A DNA stretch of 64,000 nt. Source: Rhodopirellula baltica SH 1. Lineage in GTDB: Bacteria; Planctomycetota; Planctomycetia; Pirellulales; Pirellulaceae. The number at the start of each line of letters is the position of its first letter. The stretch's first letter is position 1. The notes beneath the pieces were generated by a model. The model saw nothing but the letters and a program-made list of their open reading frames with translations, was not told the origin of the DNA and ran no database searches. Shown in pieces: positions 18,705-26,581 of this stretch. Position numbers and translations under genes: made by a program. The DNA lies in the NCBI RefSeq assembly GCF_000196115.1, contig NC_005027.1, positions 3,782,001 to 3,846,000 on the forward strand, written 5' to 3'.

Positions 18705-19643
18705 GTGATCAAGACAGTTGACCTGACGAAAAAATACGGCGACGCATTCGCGATCCGCGCCATTGATTTGGACCTGGAAGCGGGCGATCTGTTCGGTTTC
18801 ATTGGCCCCAACGGGGCAGGCAAAACAACGACGATGCGGATCATCGCCACGCTGCTGGAACCCAGCTGGGGCGAGGCTTACGTGTGCGGGCACAGCGTCC
18901 ACACGCAGCCCAAGGAAATCCGCCGATTGGTCGGCTACATGCCCGACTTCTTTGGCGTGTACGACGACATGACCGTGGTCGAGTACCTGGAGTTCTTTGC
19001 CGCTTCGTACCGAATTGGTGGAACCGATCGTCGCAAACGCGTCAACGAAATGTTGGAAGTCGTCGACCTGGACTTCAAACGGGACGCCTACGCCAACACG
19101 CTCTCTCGCGGACAAACCCAACGTCTGGGACTCGCCAGAACGCTGCTGCACGATCCCCAAGTGCTGCTGCTCGACGAGCCGCTCTCAGGACTCGACCCGC
19201 GAGCCCGGATTGAGATGCGAAACCTGCTCCGCAGACTCGGTGAGATGGGCAAAACCGTGATCGTCAGCAGTCACATCCTGCCGGAATTGGCCGACGTTTG
19301 TAACAAGGTAGGAATCATCGACCGCGGCGAACTCAAGCAGAACGCTCGCGTCACCGAAGTGATCCGCATGGTTCGCGAACACACCGTGTTGATCATTCAA
19401 CCGAGCCAACGCGAGCAGATGTCGCGAATCGCCGAGCTTTTCCAGGGCCATCCACTGGTCCAGTCGACTCAGCCGGGCGATGACGCCGTTCGGGTGATCC
19501 TCAATAGTGACACGGACGATTACAGCGAACTGCCCAAATTGCTGATCGAAAATGGCATCGGGCTGAAGCGATTTGCCGAGGAAGAACTCGACCTGGAATC
19601 GGCCTTTATGGCACTGACGAAGGGTACCAGCACCCGAATGTGA
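18705..19643 (+). CDS. ABC-2 type transporter ATP-binding protein
   Basis: A 312-residue ABC ATPase of the multidrug/polysaccharide exporter (CcmA/NatA-like) type. Walker A is FIGPNGAGKTT, the signature is the variant LSRGQTQRLGLARTL, and Walker B is VLLLDEPLSGLDP. The switch His lies in IVSSHILPELADVCNKV. A C-terminal extension (about residues 230-312) is typical of this class. The start is GTG at 18705 without a strong ribosome site. No ABC-2 permease is encoded in the window; the upstream 780-residue membrane protein may be its membrane partner, or the permease lies elsewhere. Confidence 0.88.
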   Translation: MIKTVDLTKKYGDAFAIRAIDLDLEAGDLFGFIGPNGAGKTTTMRIIATLLEPSWGEAYVCGHSVHTQPKEIRRLVGYMPDFFGVYDDMTVVEYLEFFAASYRIGGTDRRKRVNEMLEVVDLDFKRDAYANTLSRGQTQRLGLARTLLHDPQVLLLDEPLSGLDPRARIEMRNLLRRLGEMGKTVIVSSHILPELADVCNKVGIIDRGELKQNARVTEVIRMVREHTVLIIQPSQREQMSRIAELFQGHPLVQSTQPGDDAVRVILNSDTDDYSELPKLLIENGIGLKRFAEEELDLESAFMALTKGTSTRM

Positions 19644-19743
19644 GCCTCTGCTGGGCAGAATTTGCCCAATTCGACCGCTTCGGTGCAATTCTGTGCCGAT
19701 TCTATGGTTGAGGCGTTTTGGGCGGGGTACTAAGTTACGCGGC

Positions 19744-20277
19744 ATGAAATACCGCCAAATCGACCGAATTACCGAACTGACCCCCGGCCAACGCTTGGTC
19801 GGCGAACGTACTTTGGCGGCAAACGAAGAATACTTAGCCGACCATTTCCCGCGGTTCCCCGTCATGCCCGGCGTGATGATGCTCGAAGCATTGCACCAAG
19901 CCGCCGTGTGGCTGATCCGAATGTCGCCCGATTTTGATTCTGCCTTGGTACTTCTTCGCGAAGCCAAGAGCGTCAAGTTTGGTGACTTTTTATCGCCTGG
20001 TGAGACGCTGACAGTGGAAGCGGAGATATTCAAACGCGACGGCGCGTTGACAATTGTCAAAGCCAAAGCCCGCAAGGGCGACCGAACGACCGTTTCGGCT
20101 CGTTTGGTCCTTGAGAGCTGCTCTAGTGGCGACCCAGAACATCTTGGTACCGACGCGGACGTTCAACGACTCTCTCGCGAGCAATTTTTTTCCTTGTTCA
20201 GCGACTCACCCGCCGCGATGGCCCTGCGCCGTCCCGGCGAGAACATATCGCCGACCATGACCCCTCACTCTGTTTGA
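19744..20277 (+). CDS. FabZ-like 3-hydroxyacyl-ACP dehydratase
   Basis: A 177-residue hotdog-fold protein. The catalytic helix motif DHFPRFPVMPGVMMLEAL is intact, with His34 and Glu48 as the catalytic pair of FabZ/FabA enzymes. It would dehydrate 3-hydroxyacyl-ACP. It is somewhat longer than E. coli FabZ (151), with a C-terminal tail after about residue 130. It opens a compact cluster with an acyl carrier protein, a second hotdog protein and a ketosynthase. The ATG at 19744 follows a short AT-rich leader; a longer frame from 19693 is unlikely. Confidence 0.87.
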   Translation: MKYRQIDRITELTPGQRLVGERTLAANEEYLADHFPRFPVMPGVMMLEALHQAAVWLIRMSPDFDSALVLLREAKSVKFGDFLSPGETLTVEAEIFKRDGALTIVKAKARKGDRTTVSARLVLESCSSGDPEHLGTDADVQRLSREQFFSLFSDSPAAMALRRPGENISPTMTPHSV

Positions 20278-20303
20278 AACACACTTAGGATTAGGAACGC
20301 ACG

Positions 20304-20693
20304 ATGGCGCTCTCAGAAGACGAAATTTTCACCAAGGTCCAAGAAGCTCTCGTTGACGCATTGGGTGTCGACGATGACGAAACCACTCGCGATGCCACTT
20401 TGGTGGGCGATCTCGGTGCCGAATCAATCGACTTCTTGGACATCGTGTTCAAGCTCGAGAAAGCTTTCGACATCCAAATTCCTCGCGAAGAACTGTCGCC
20501 TGAAGACATTCTGACGAACAGCCAATACGTTCAAGACGGTGTTGTCACCGCTGACGGGATGGCGGAACTTAAGAAGCGGATGCCTTGGGCCGACTTGTCG
20601 AAATTCCAAGAAAACCCACGGGTTCAAGACTTCGGCAACTTGTTAACCGTTGGCGACTTGTGCAATTACGTCGACAGCAAAGTCAACCAGTAA
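20304..20693 (+). CDS. Acyl carrier protein, long form
   Basis: A 129-residue acidic protein. The phosphopantetheine site lies in GDLGAESIDFLDIVF with Ser41, where typical ACPs have DSL; here it reads ESI. The usual four-helix ACP of about 80 residues is followed by an extension of about 45 residues (MAELKKRMPWADLSKF ... FGNLLTVGDLCNYVDSKV). It carries growing acyl chains for the dehydratase and ketosynthase encoded on either side. The extension and its position between two hotdog genes suggest a dedicated carrier rather than the housekeeping AcpP. Confidence 0.9.
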   Translation: MALSEDEIFTKVQEALVDALGVDDDETTRDATLVGDLGAESIDFLDIVFKLEKAFDIQIPREELSPEDILTNSQYVQDGVVTADGMAELKKRMPWADLSKFQENPRVQDFGNLLTVGDLCNYVDSKVNQ

Positions 20694-20724
20694 GCATCCG
20701 CGTAACAACCGAAGGCAGCCTGCC

Positions 20725-21231
20725 ATGCGATGGTTTTGGGTGGATCGCTTCACCGAATTTGTGAGCGGTTCTCATGCGTCCGGCGTGAAGAACGTCGCGT
20801 TGGACGAAGAGGTCGTTGACGATTACTGCCTCGGCTACACGATGCTTCCGCCAACTCTCATCATCGAGGGTCTCGCTCAATTGGGCGGGATCCTGGTGCA
20901 CGAGAAGTTTGGATTCACCAAACGGGTCGTTTTGGCCAAGGTCGGCAGTGCGAAGTACTATGCACCTGCGCGACCTGGCGATTCGTTGCAGTATCATGTC
21001 AAACTGGAACGCACCCAAGAAAGTGGTGCAACCGTCACCGGTACCAGCCACTGCGATGGTGAATTGCAAGCCGAAGTCGACCTGATGTTTGCCTTCCTCG
21101 AGGAAGGCCATTTAATCGATGGGCCGCTCTTCAATCCTGGCGATTTGCTGGCCATGATGCGGATGATGAACTTCTTTCACGTCGCCGTCACGGCTGACGG
21201 AGAACCGATTCCTTTTCACGAAAATCTGTAA
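20725..21231 (+). CDS. Hotdog-fold FabZ-related protein lacking the catalytic His
   Basis: A 168-residue hotdog protein. It aligns to the upstream FabZ-like protein without gaps across the catalytic helix: DDYCLGYTMLPPTLIIEGL here against DHFPRFPVMPGVMMLEAL there. Glu48 is kept but His34 is Tyr34. It is therefore probably not a normal dehydratase. It may be a thioesterase-like or acyl-binding subunit, or a non-catalytic partner of the first hotdog protein. It starts 31 bases after the ACP gene and ends 6 bases before the ketosynthase gene, so all are very likely in one operon. Confidence 0.82.
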   Translation: MRWFWVDRFTEFVSGSHASGVKNVALDEEVVDDYCLGYTMLPPTLIIEGLAQLGGILVHEKFGFTKRVVLAKVGSAKYYAPARPGDSLQYHVKLERTQESGATVTGTSHCDGELQAEVDLMFAFLEEGHLIDGPLFNPGDLLAMMRMMNFFHVAVTADGEPIPFHENL

Positions 21232-21237
21232 ACGTCC

Positions 21238-22527
21238 ATGTCGTCGCGTCGCCGAGTCGTCGTCACCGGAATCGGTATGATCAACCCAATGGGTTGGGAT
21301 GTCGCCACCGTTTGGTCTGGCCTGCAAGAAAGCGGCAGTGGCGTTGCGCCCACGACGCTGTTCAACGCCAGCGGTTTCCCCACGCGAATCAGTGCGGAAA
21401 TCAAAAACTGGGACATCACCAAAGCGGTTGAAGACGGTGAAAAACACGTCCAACGCGGACGTCACACGCAATTTGCGATTGCGGCTGCCACTCAAGCGAT
21501 GAAGGACAGCGGTGTCCTGTCGTCGATCAAGGATCCCACGCGAATCGGCGTTTATTTGGGCAGTGGTGAAGGCAACCAAGACTTCAACACGTTCAGCAAA
21601 ATGATGGTTGCGGCACTGGCCGACGGAACCTACGACCCAACCAAGTTCATTGCCGCCGGATTGAGCCTGCTCGATCCAGCCAAAGAACTGGAACAAGAAC
21701 CGAATATGCCCGCGGCGCACCTCGCCGCCCGCTTCAACGCACAGGGCCCAAACTTCAACTGCCTGACCGCATGTGCGGCCAGCAGCCAAGCCGTTGGCGA
21801 AGCCACCGAAATCATCCGTCGCGGCGAAGCCGATGCGATGTTGGCGGGCGGAACGCACAGCATGATTCACCCGTTTGGTGTGACCGGATTCAACTTGCTG
21901 ACGGCGTTGAGCGAAAGCAACGACGATCCGACCAAGGCCAGTCGCCCCTTTGACGCGGGCCGCAACGGTTTTGTGCTGGGTGAAGGCTCCGCCATGGTCG
22001 TGCTGGAAGAACTCGAATCAGCCAAGAAACGTGGTGCAACGATCTACGGGGAAGTTGCCGGCTACGGCACAACCGCCGACGCCTATCGCATCACCGACAT
22101 CCCGCCGGACGGTCACGGCGGCATCGGGTCCATGCGAATGGCAATCGCCGACGCGGGACTCAATCCGTCCGACATCGGTTACGTCAACGCTCACGGAACC
22201 AGCACCAAAGTCAACGACCGCGTTGAAACCAAAGCTTGTCGCGAGGTGTTTGGCGAGCATGCCGAACAGACTCCCGTTAGCAGCACCAAGAGCATGATGG
22301 GCCACCTGATCGCGGCCGCGGGTGTGACCGAGATGATCGTGTGCCTGATGGCGATTCGCGATTCGGTTTTGCCGCCGACGATCAACCAAGAGACACCGGA
22401 CCCGGACTGCGATTTGGACTACGTGCCCAATGAAGCTCGCCCAGCCGAGATCAAACACGCACTGAACAACAGCTTCGGCTTTGGTGGCCAAAACGTGACG
22501 CTGTGCCTGAGCCGCTTCGACGGCTAA
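21238..22527 (+). CDS. Beta-ketoacyl-ACP synthase II (FabF-like)
   Basis: A 429-residue condensing enzyme. The Cys-His-His triad is complete: Cys179 in LTACAASSQ, His319 in VNAHGTSTKVND and His356 in SMMGHLIAAAG. It catalyses decarboxylative condensation of malonyl-ACP with an acyl chain. The C-terminal NNSFGFGGQNVTL is typical of KAS I/II. As last gene of the FabZ-ACP-hotdog-KS block it probably serves a dedicated acyl pathway using the adjacent ACP. The symbol fabF is not assigned because a housekeeping copy probably exists elsewhere. Length matches the family. Confidence 0.92.
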   Translation: MSSRRRVVVTGIGMINPMGWDVATVWSGLQESGSGVAPTTLFNASGFPTRISAEIKNWDITKAVEDGEKHVQRGRHTQFAIAAATQAMKDSGVLSSIKDPTRIGVYLGSGEGNQDFNTFSKMMVAALADGTYDPTKFIAAGLSLLDPAKELEQEPNMPAAHLAARFNAQGPNFNCLTACAASSQAVGEATEIIRRGEADAMLAGGTHSMIHPFGVTGFNLLTALSESNDDPTKASRPFDAGRNGFVLGEGSAMVVLEELESAKKRGATIYGEVAGYGTTADAYRITDIPPDGHGGIGSMRMAIADAGLNPSDIGYVNAHGTSTKVNDRVETKACREVFGEHAEQTPVSSTKSMMGHLIAAAGVTEMIVCLMAIRDSVLPPTINQETPDPDCDLDYVPNEARPAEIKHALNNSFGFGGQNVTLCLSRFDG

Positions 22528-22664
22528 GCAATCAGCAGGAAACAAGCGTCAGGCACCGGCGGACTTGGAAGCCCGTCTTACGGCCGATCTGTTTTCCGGT
22601 CGATACCGAGGAGAGAATAAACGCGTTCAACGGCCTGAATGGCCGACGCAAATCCCCGCTGGTT

Positions 22665-23798
22665 CTAGAACCGGCGATCGACCGCGAAATCAGCGATCGT
22701 CTTCAATGATTCCAAGGCTGACGAAGGAGCGAATCCGCTGATCGCTTCAATGGCACTCCGACGATAGGACTCGGCAACCTTTCGCGTGTATTCTGCCGCA
22801 TCGCTCTTTCGCAGCAACGGCATCACTCGCGCGAGCCGATCTTCCGGCGACAAACGCAACGCATCCAACGCAGCGGTCGCGACCGTGGTGTCTTCATGAC
22901 GCAGCAGCCTGATCAACGGCAGCGTGATTTTACCCTGCTGCAGATCGGTTCCCAACGTTTTGCCCACGTCGTCGTCGTCACCCCACAAGTCGAGAAAATC
23001 GTCCGCGATTTGGAAGGCGATGCCCAGATCGTTGCCAAACCGAGCAAACGCTTCGACTTGGCTCTCATCGCCGCCACTGAGATCCGCACCAATCTGACAT
23101 GATACGCGAGTCAACTCGGCCGTTTTACCGCGAATGATGTCGAGATAGGTTTCTTCATCGATATCCAGCCAATCGCGTCCGAGAACTTGACGCAGTTCGC
23201 CTTCGCAAACCTTCTGGGCCGCTTGGCCAACCAAACGACATGCCAGCGTCGACGGCAGCGTCGCGGCAAGATAGAAACTCTGAGCGAACAGATAATCGCC
23301 CAGCAAAATGCTGGTGTCGTCGTTCCAACGAGCATTGATCGTGGGGACATGTCGACGCGTTGCTGCTTTGTCCAAAACATCATCATGGATCAGCGTCGCG
23401 GTGTGAACCATTTCGACAACCGTCGCCATCACGATGTGATCTTCGGTCGTAGCCAATTCTTCAGTCGTCAAAGGGTTTTTCGACGTCCGATCGGCGTGCA
23501 TCGCGGCCCCCGAAAGCAACAGCAACGCCGGACGCAGACGCTTTCCGCCCAACTGTGTTCCGTGACGCAGAACTGGCACCAGCGCTTCGTAGCGAGATTG
23601 CAATTCGCGATGCAGACGAGCGTCGACGGCGGCCAAAGATTCCACAATCGGTGCGTAGATCGATCGAAGCGGACTGACTTCCCCGCTCGTGCCATGCGCA
23701 CTGGAGACTGCATCCGAAGAGGCAACGGATGAGTCAGAATCGGCCGTTCGCTTAGAGACGGTGGATTTCGAAGACGGAGGGACCACAGACCGATCCAT
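22665..23798 (-). CDS. Polyprenyl diphosphate synthase
   Basis: A 377-residue trans-prenyltransferase (octaprenyl/heptaprenyl synthase type). First Asp-rich motif HDDVLD in TLIHDDVLDKAATRR; second motif in IADDFLDLWGDDDDVGKTLGTD; GGKRLRP near residue 75 binds IPP. It elongates allylic diphosphates for quinone side chains or related lipids. The N-terminal 45 residues are Ser-rich and extra to the family. The ATG at 23798 (MDRSVVPPSS) is preferred over 23858. It is oriented against fabF-like gene (convergent). Product chain length cannot be read from sequence. Confidence 0.9.
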   Translation of the reverse strand: MDRSVVPPSSKSTVSKRTADSDSSVASSDAVSSAHGTSGEVSPLRSIYAPIVESLAAVDARLHRELQSRYEALVPVLRHGTQLGGKRLRPALLLLSGAAMHADRTSKNPLTTEELATTEDHIVMATVVEMVHTATLIHDDVLDKAATRRHVPTINARWNDDTSILLGDYLFAQSFYLAATLPSTLACRLVGQAAQKVCEGELRQVLGRDWLDIDEETYLDIIRGKTAELTRVSCQIGADLSGGDESQVEAFARFGNDLGIAFQIADDFLDLWGDDDDVGKTLGTDLQQGKITLPLIRLLRHEDTTVATAALDALRLSPEDRLARVMPLLRKSDAAEYTRKVAESYRRSAIEAISGFAPSSALESLKTIADFAVDRRF

Positions 23799-23957
23799 GA
23801 CGCGACCAGTGAAACTAGACAAAAACAGAAAACCGCCAATCATCAGGCGACAGGGCATTTCTGAATACCCCCGTACGACTTAAACCGAAGGCAAGCCCCG
23901 AGGACAACCTCGAATTCTCAGCTGAAAATGCATTCCGCTGATTCACCTGCGGCGAGC

Positions 23958-24485
23958 TCAGGCTTTGTCGCCTGTGTCTCGACGAAAGTCGCCGCTCTTC
24001 CCACCGGATTTCGACTCCAGCCGCACTTGGTCGATGACCATCGCTCGATCGACCGATTTCAGCATGTCGTACACGGTCAGAGCGGCGGTGCTGGCGGCGG
24101 TCAGACTTTCCATCTCGATGCCGGTTTTCGCCGTCGTGCGAGCCGTCGCGGTGCATCGAAGCGTCTGGTTCGCGACCGCATCATCATCAGAATCAGATTC
24201 ATCCACCCAATCAAAGTCGATGGACACCGCTTCGATCGGAATCGCATGGCAAAGAGGAATCAAATGCGACGTCCACTTCGCACCAGCGATTCCCGCCAAC
24301 CTTGCCACGGCCAAGACATCGCCTTTCTTGGTATCGCCGCGACGGATCGCTTCGGCAGCATCCGCTGACATGTGAATCCTCGCTGAGGCAACCGCCTCGC
24401 GAACGGTGATGTCTTTGCCGGTCACGTCGACCATATGGACTTCTCCCGCAGCGTTGAAATGAGTCGAACGTGGATCGGGTTTCAT
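23958..24485 (-). CDS. moaC: MoaC, cyclic pyranopterin monophosphate synthase
   Basis: A 175-residue protein of molybdenum cofactor biosynthesis, making cyclic pyranopterin monophosphate from the MoaA product. Family landmarks are THFNAAGEVHMVDVTGK, IAGAKWTSHLIPLCHAIPI and GIEMESLTAASTAALTVYDM. The C-terminal end includes VRLESKSGGKSGDFRRD. The ATG at 24485 (MKPDPRSTHF) matches family N-termini; the longer frame to 24569 has no homologous look. No other moa/moe gene is adjacent. Confidence 0.95.
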   Translation of the reverse strand: MKPDPRSTHFNAAGEVHMVDVTGKDITVREAVASARIHMSADAAEAIRRGDTKKGDVLAVARLAGIAGAKWTSHLIPLCHAIPIEAVSIDFDWVDESDSDDDAVANQTLRCTATARTTAKTGIEMESLTAASTAALTVYDMLKSVDRAMVIDQVRLESKSGGKSGDFRRDTGDKA

Positions 24486-25516
24486 GGCAAAATTGAATCG
24501 GCGACGGCTATCGGAAGAAGCTTGATGGCGGACTGACCAGCGCGAAATGCATTGCGGCCGCATCAGCATCGGTTTTGAGCAGTTTTAGCCGCATGCCGCA
24601 TGAGCACAACCAAAGCCGCGTGCGCATTCGGAGCTGCTAGCCTCAATCGAACTTCGCCGCCGCGGTCCGGCTGCACGCAAACGCGGTCCTGGCGGCTCGC
24701 ACGATGATTCCGCCACAGGCGATGCCTGTCGGTGCCCTACTCGGGTGGGCGTGGGGAACCAAACCGTTATCTACGGCATCCAATCAAAAAGATTTGGGAA
24801 AGTTTTTTTGCGAATGTTGATTGATGTTGACACGGAAAACACGTGGTTCGAGCAGTCGATTCGCTGATAGTGATTGTTCGCGATGAATCACATTAAAGAG
24901 TTGACCCGGATTTACTCGACACTATGTCTCGGAAGGGAGCAGTTTGGCTTCGGCTGAAACGCTCCCGGACACCCAGGGGGGAATTCTGGGAAAAGGTGCT
25001 TCGGTGTCTCACCGCCGCGGGAAGGGTTCGTCATGACGACGGATCACGATCGCACAGGTGATTCCTAGCACTGCCAACGGGCGATCTCAGCCGATCGTTC
25101 CGCACCAACAAATCGTATTGCATGAACCATGCGTCAGGATGACGCGTGGGGAATGAAACGAGTGCGATGTTGCGGAACGCTGGGCCGAGTGTCACTTGAA
25201 GGCTTTCTGTGTTCTTCCCGCCGGTTGCACACCCATGCAGTCGTTTGAACAGACTCATTACATTTTCATCGCGAGAATCCCGAATCGGAAAGCGTTCAGC
25301 AGGACGCGAGCCGGCAGGCCCAGACCCAGCGTTTGACAACCTCAACCATCATCAATCAAAGCACGACCCACCGTGAACAGATTGGTTCCCAACGAGATTT
25401 TTCGTTGAGAGCGTGTGGATGAGAACGGAGAGCGAAAGAAGGGCCACAGGGGCAATGGTTACCGACGCACCATTGTTCCAAGGGAAGAATCAACGAGGCG
25501 TTTTGGAGCACCTAGT
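24486..25516. other. Gene-poor 1 kb interval with hairpins
   Basis: This stretch separates moaC (minus) from the HTH-receiver gene (plus). I see no convincing protein gene. It has a hairpin acaggc-gat-gcctgt at 24715-24729 next to a GC-rich stretch (24733-24750). A T-run lies near 24803-24809, and a structured segment at 24935-25010 is listed separately. It could hold a small RNA, a long 5' leader, or both. Confidence 0.6.
24901..25010 (+). ncRNA. Candidate structured RNA with UUCG-capped hairpin
   Basis: A promoter-like TTGACC (24901-24906), 16 bases, then TATGTC (24923-24928) precedes two adjacent hairpins. The first is closed by gggagc (24935-24940) and gctccc (24961-24966), with an inner stem capped by cttcgg, an unusually stable tetraloop. 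The second pairs gacacc (24968-24973) with ggtgtc (25003-25008). No known family (tmRNA, RNase P, SRP, 6S, common riboswitches) was recognised. No clear terminator follows. It may instead be part of a long leader for the gene at 25517. Confidence 0.3.
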
Positions 25517-26089
25517 ATGAAGGTCTTCACAACTGGACAGGTCGCCAAGATCTGTAAAGTTGCCCCACGAACTGTTAGTAAATGGTTCGATTCGGGGCGT
25601 TTGAAAGGCTACCGCATTCCTGGATCGCAAGATCGGCGGATCCCGCGGGAGTATTTGATCAAATTCTTGAAAGAGCATGGTATGCCCCTGGGCGACCTGG
25701 AAGACGAAGCGATGGCAAAGTGCCTGATCGTCGCCCAGGACCAAGTTCTCATCGAGAACCTGAAGCGTGAATTGCCACCCGAGAAATCGTTCAAAGTCGC
25801 TGTTGCAGCCAGCGGATTTGAAGCCGGCATTCAAGCCGAAAGCTTCAATCCAGACTGCATCATCGTGGACTTTTCGATCGGTAAAATCGAAGCGGTTCAG
25901 ATTTGCCAAAACCTGCGAAAGAACATCGATTTCACCGATATCGTGTTGATTGCGTTGCTGCCAGATGATGGCCAACCAATGAGCTTCGATCGCAGCAGCA
26001 TCAACGAAACGTTCAAAAAACCGTTCGACGCCCACTTGTTGGCAGAACGTTTGCGAACTCTCGTCGGAGCAAAGAAGGAGTTGGTCTAA
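25517..26089 (+). CDS. MerR/excisionase-type HTH plus receiver-like domain regulator
   Basis: A 190-residue protein. An N-terminal helix-turn-helix of the MerR/excisionase (BldC-like) type covers about residues 1-55: TTGQVAKICKVAPRTVSKWFDSGRLKGYRIPGSQDRRIPREYL. A receiver-like domain follows (about 68-185), with the expected Asp in CIIVDFSIG and Lys in FKKPFDAHLL. The N-terminal acidic pair is reduced (LIVAQDQ). The order HTH then receiver is the reverse of usual response regulators. The ATG at 25517 has GGAG at 25505-25508; the longer frame from 25415 lacks domain content. A strong terminator follows, so it is probably monocistronic. No histidine kinase is adjacent. Confidence 0.85.
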   Translation: MKVFTTGQVAKICKVAPRTVSKWFDSGRLKGYRIPGSQDRRIPREYLIKFLKEHGMPLGDLEDEAMAKCLIVAQDQVLIENLKRELPPEKSFKVAVAASGFEAGIQAESFNPDCIIVDFSIGKIEAVQICQNLRKNIDFTDIVLIALLPDDGQPMSFDRSSINETFKKPFDAHLLAERLRTLVGAKKELV

Positions 26090-26126
26090 GACCGACTCAG
26101 AAGGGCCTTTGTGCCACCCCGCCTCG

Positions 26127-26166
26127 ACGCCCTTCATGCGAACCCGCTCGCATGAAGGGCGTTTTT
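26127..26166 (+). terminator. Strong intrinsic terminator
   Basis: A perfect 15-base-pair stem (26127-26141 with 26148-26162; arms acgcccttcatgcga and its complement) with a 6-base loop acccgc, followed by a T-run (26162-26166). It lies 38 bases after the HTH-receiver gene. Confidence 0.92.
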
Positions 26167-26581
26167 CGTTGGCCTGGTGCCCTTGGAGTGATTCGCCGCC
26201 CCATCTCGATCATCCGCTGTGACCTCAGCGGCCCGGTGGCGTTCACGGCTCCCCTTGCGGTTGAGCCGGCAATCCACAGCGAACGACGGGTCTGTGATGG
26301 TGGTCCACACTCTGCTGGACTTGGGAATTGCGTCGCGGCGCCGCGCTTCCATCGGAACGCGTGAATGAATGCACAGTCCGCTCCGCCGAATCGAGATCGC
26401 CTGCCGAAATCACCCTGCCGAAATCACCTCGCCAGGGTCACCTCGTTTTGGGTTCTCGTTGGAGTGGCTACACTAGCGCGTCGCGACGGACAAAGATCCA
26501 TTGCATCCTTGATCCGCTAAAACAGCTTTTGTGAAATTGCGAGTTCTCGCGAGCCGTGCCCGCCTTCCACTCATTCATCTC
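26167..26581. other. Intergenic stretch with a 14-base tandem repeat
   Basis: No gene is supported here. The only clear structure is a perfect direct repeat of ctgccgaaatcacc at 26401-26414 and 26415-26428, followed by tcacctcg at 26423-26430 and again about ten bases on. The stretch presumably holds the promoter of the phosphatase gene, but no good promoter was identified. Confidence 0.55.

Noticed and set aside
18150-19160. A 336-codon open frame antisense to the large membrane protein and ABC ATPase genes
   Set aside because: It overlaps two supported genes and has no recognisable domain.
25031-25345. A 104-codon minus-strand open frame in the gene-poor interval
   Set aside because: No ribosome site, odd composition and no domain; it crosses the border of the hairpin-rich segment.
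24486-25516. tmRNA, RNase P RNA, SRP RNA or a Moco riboswitch
   Set aside because: Signature sequences of these RNAs were looked for and not found.
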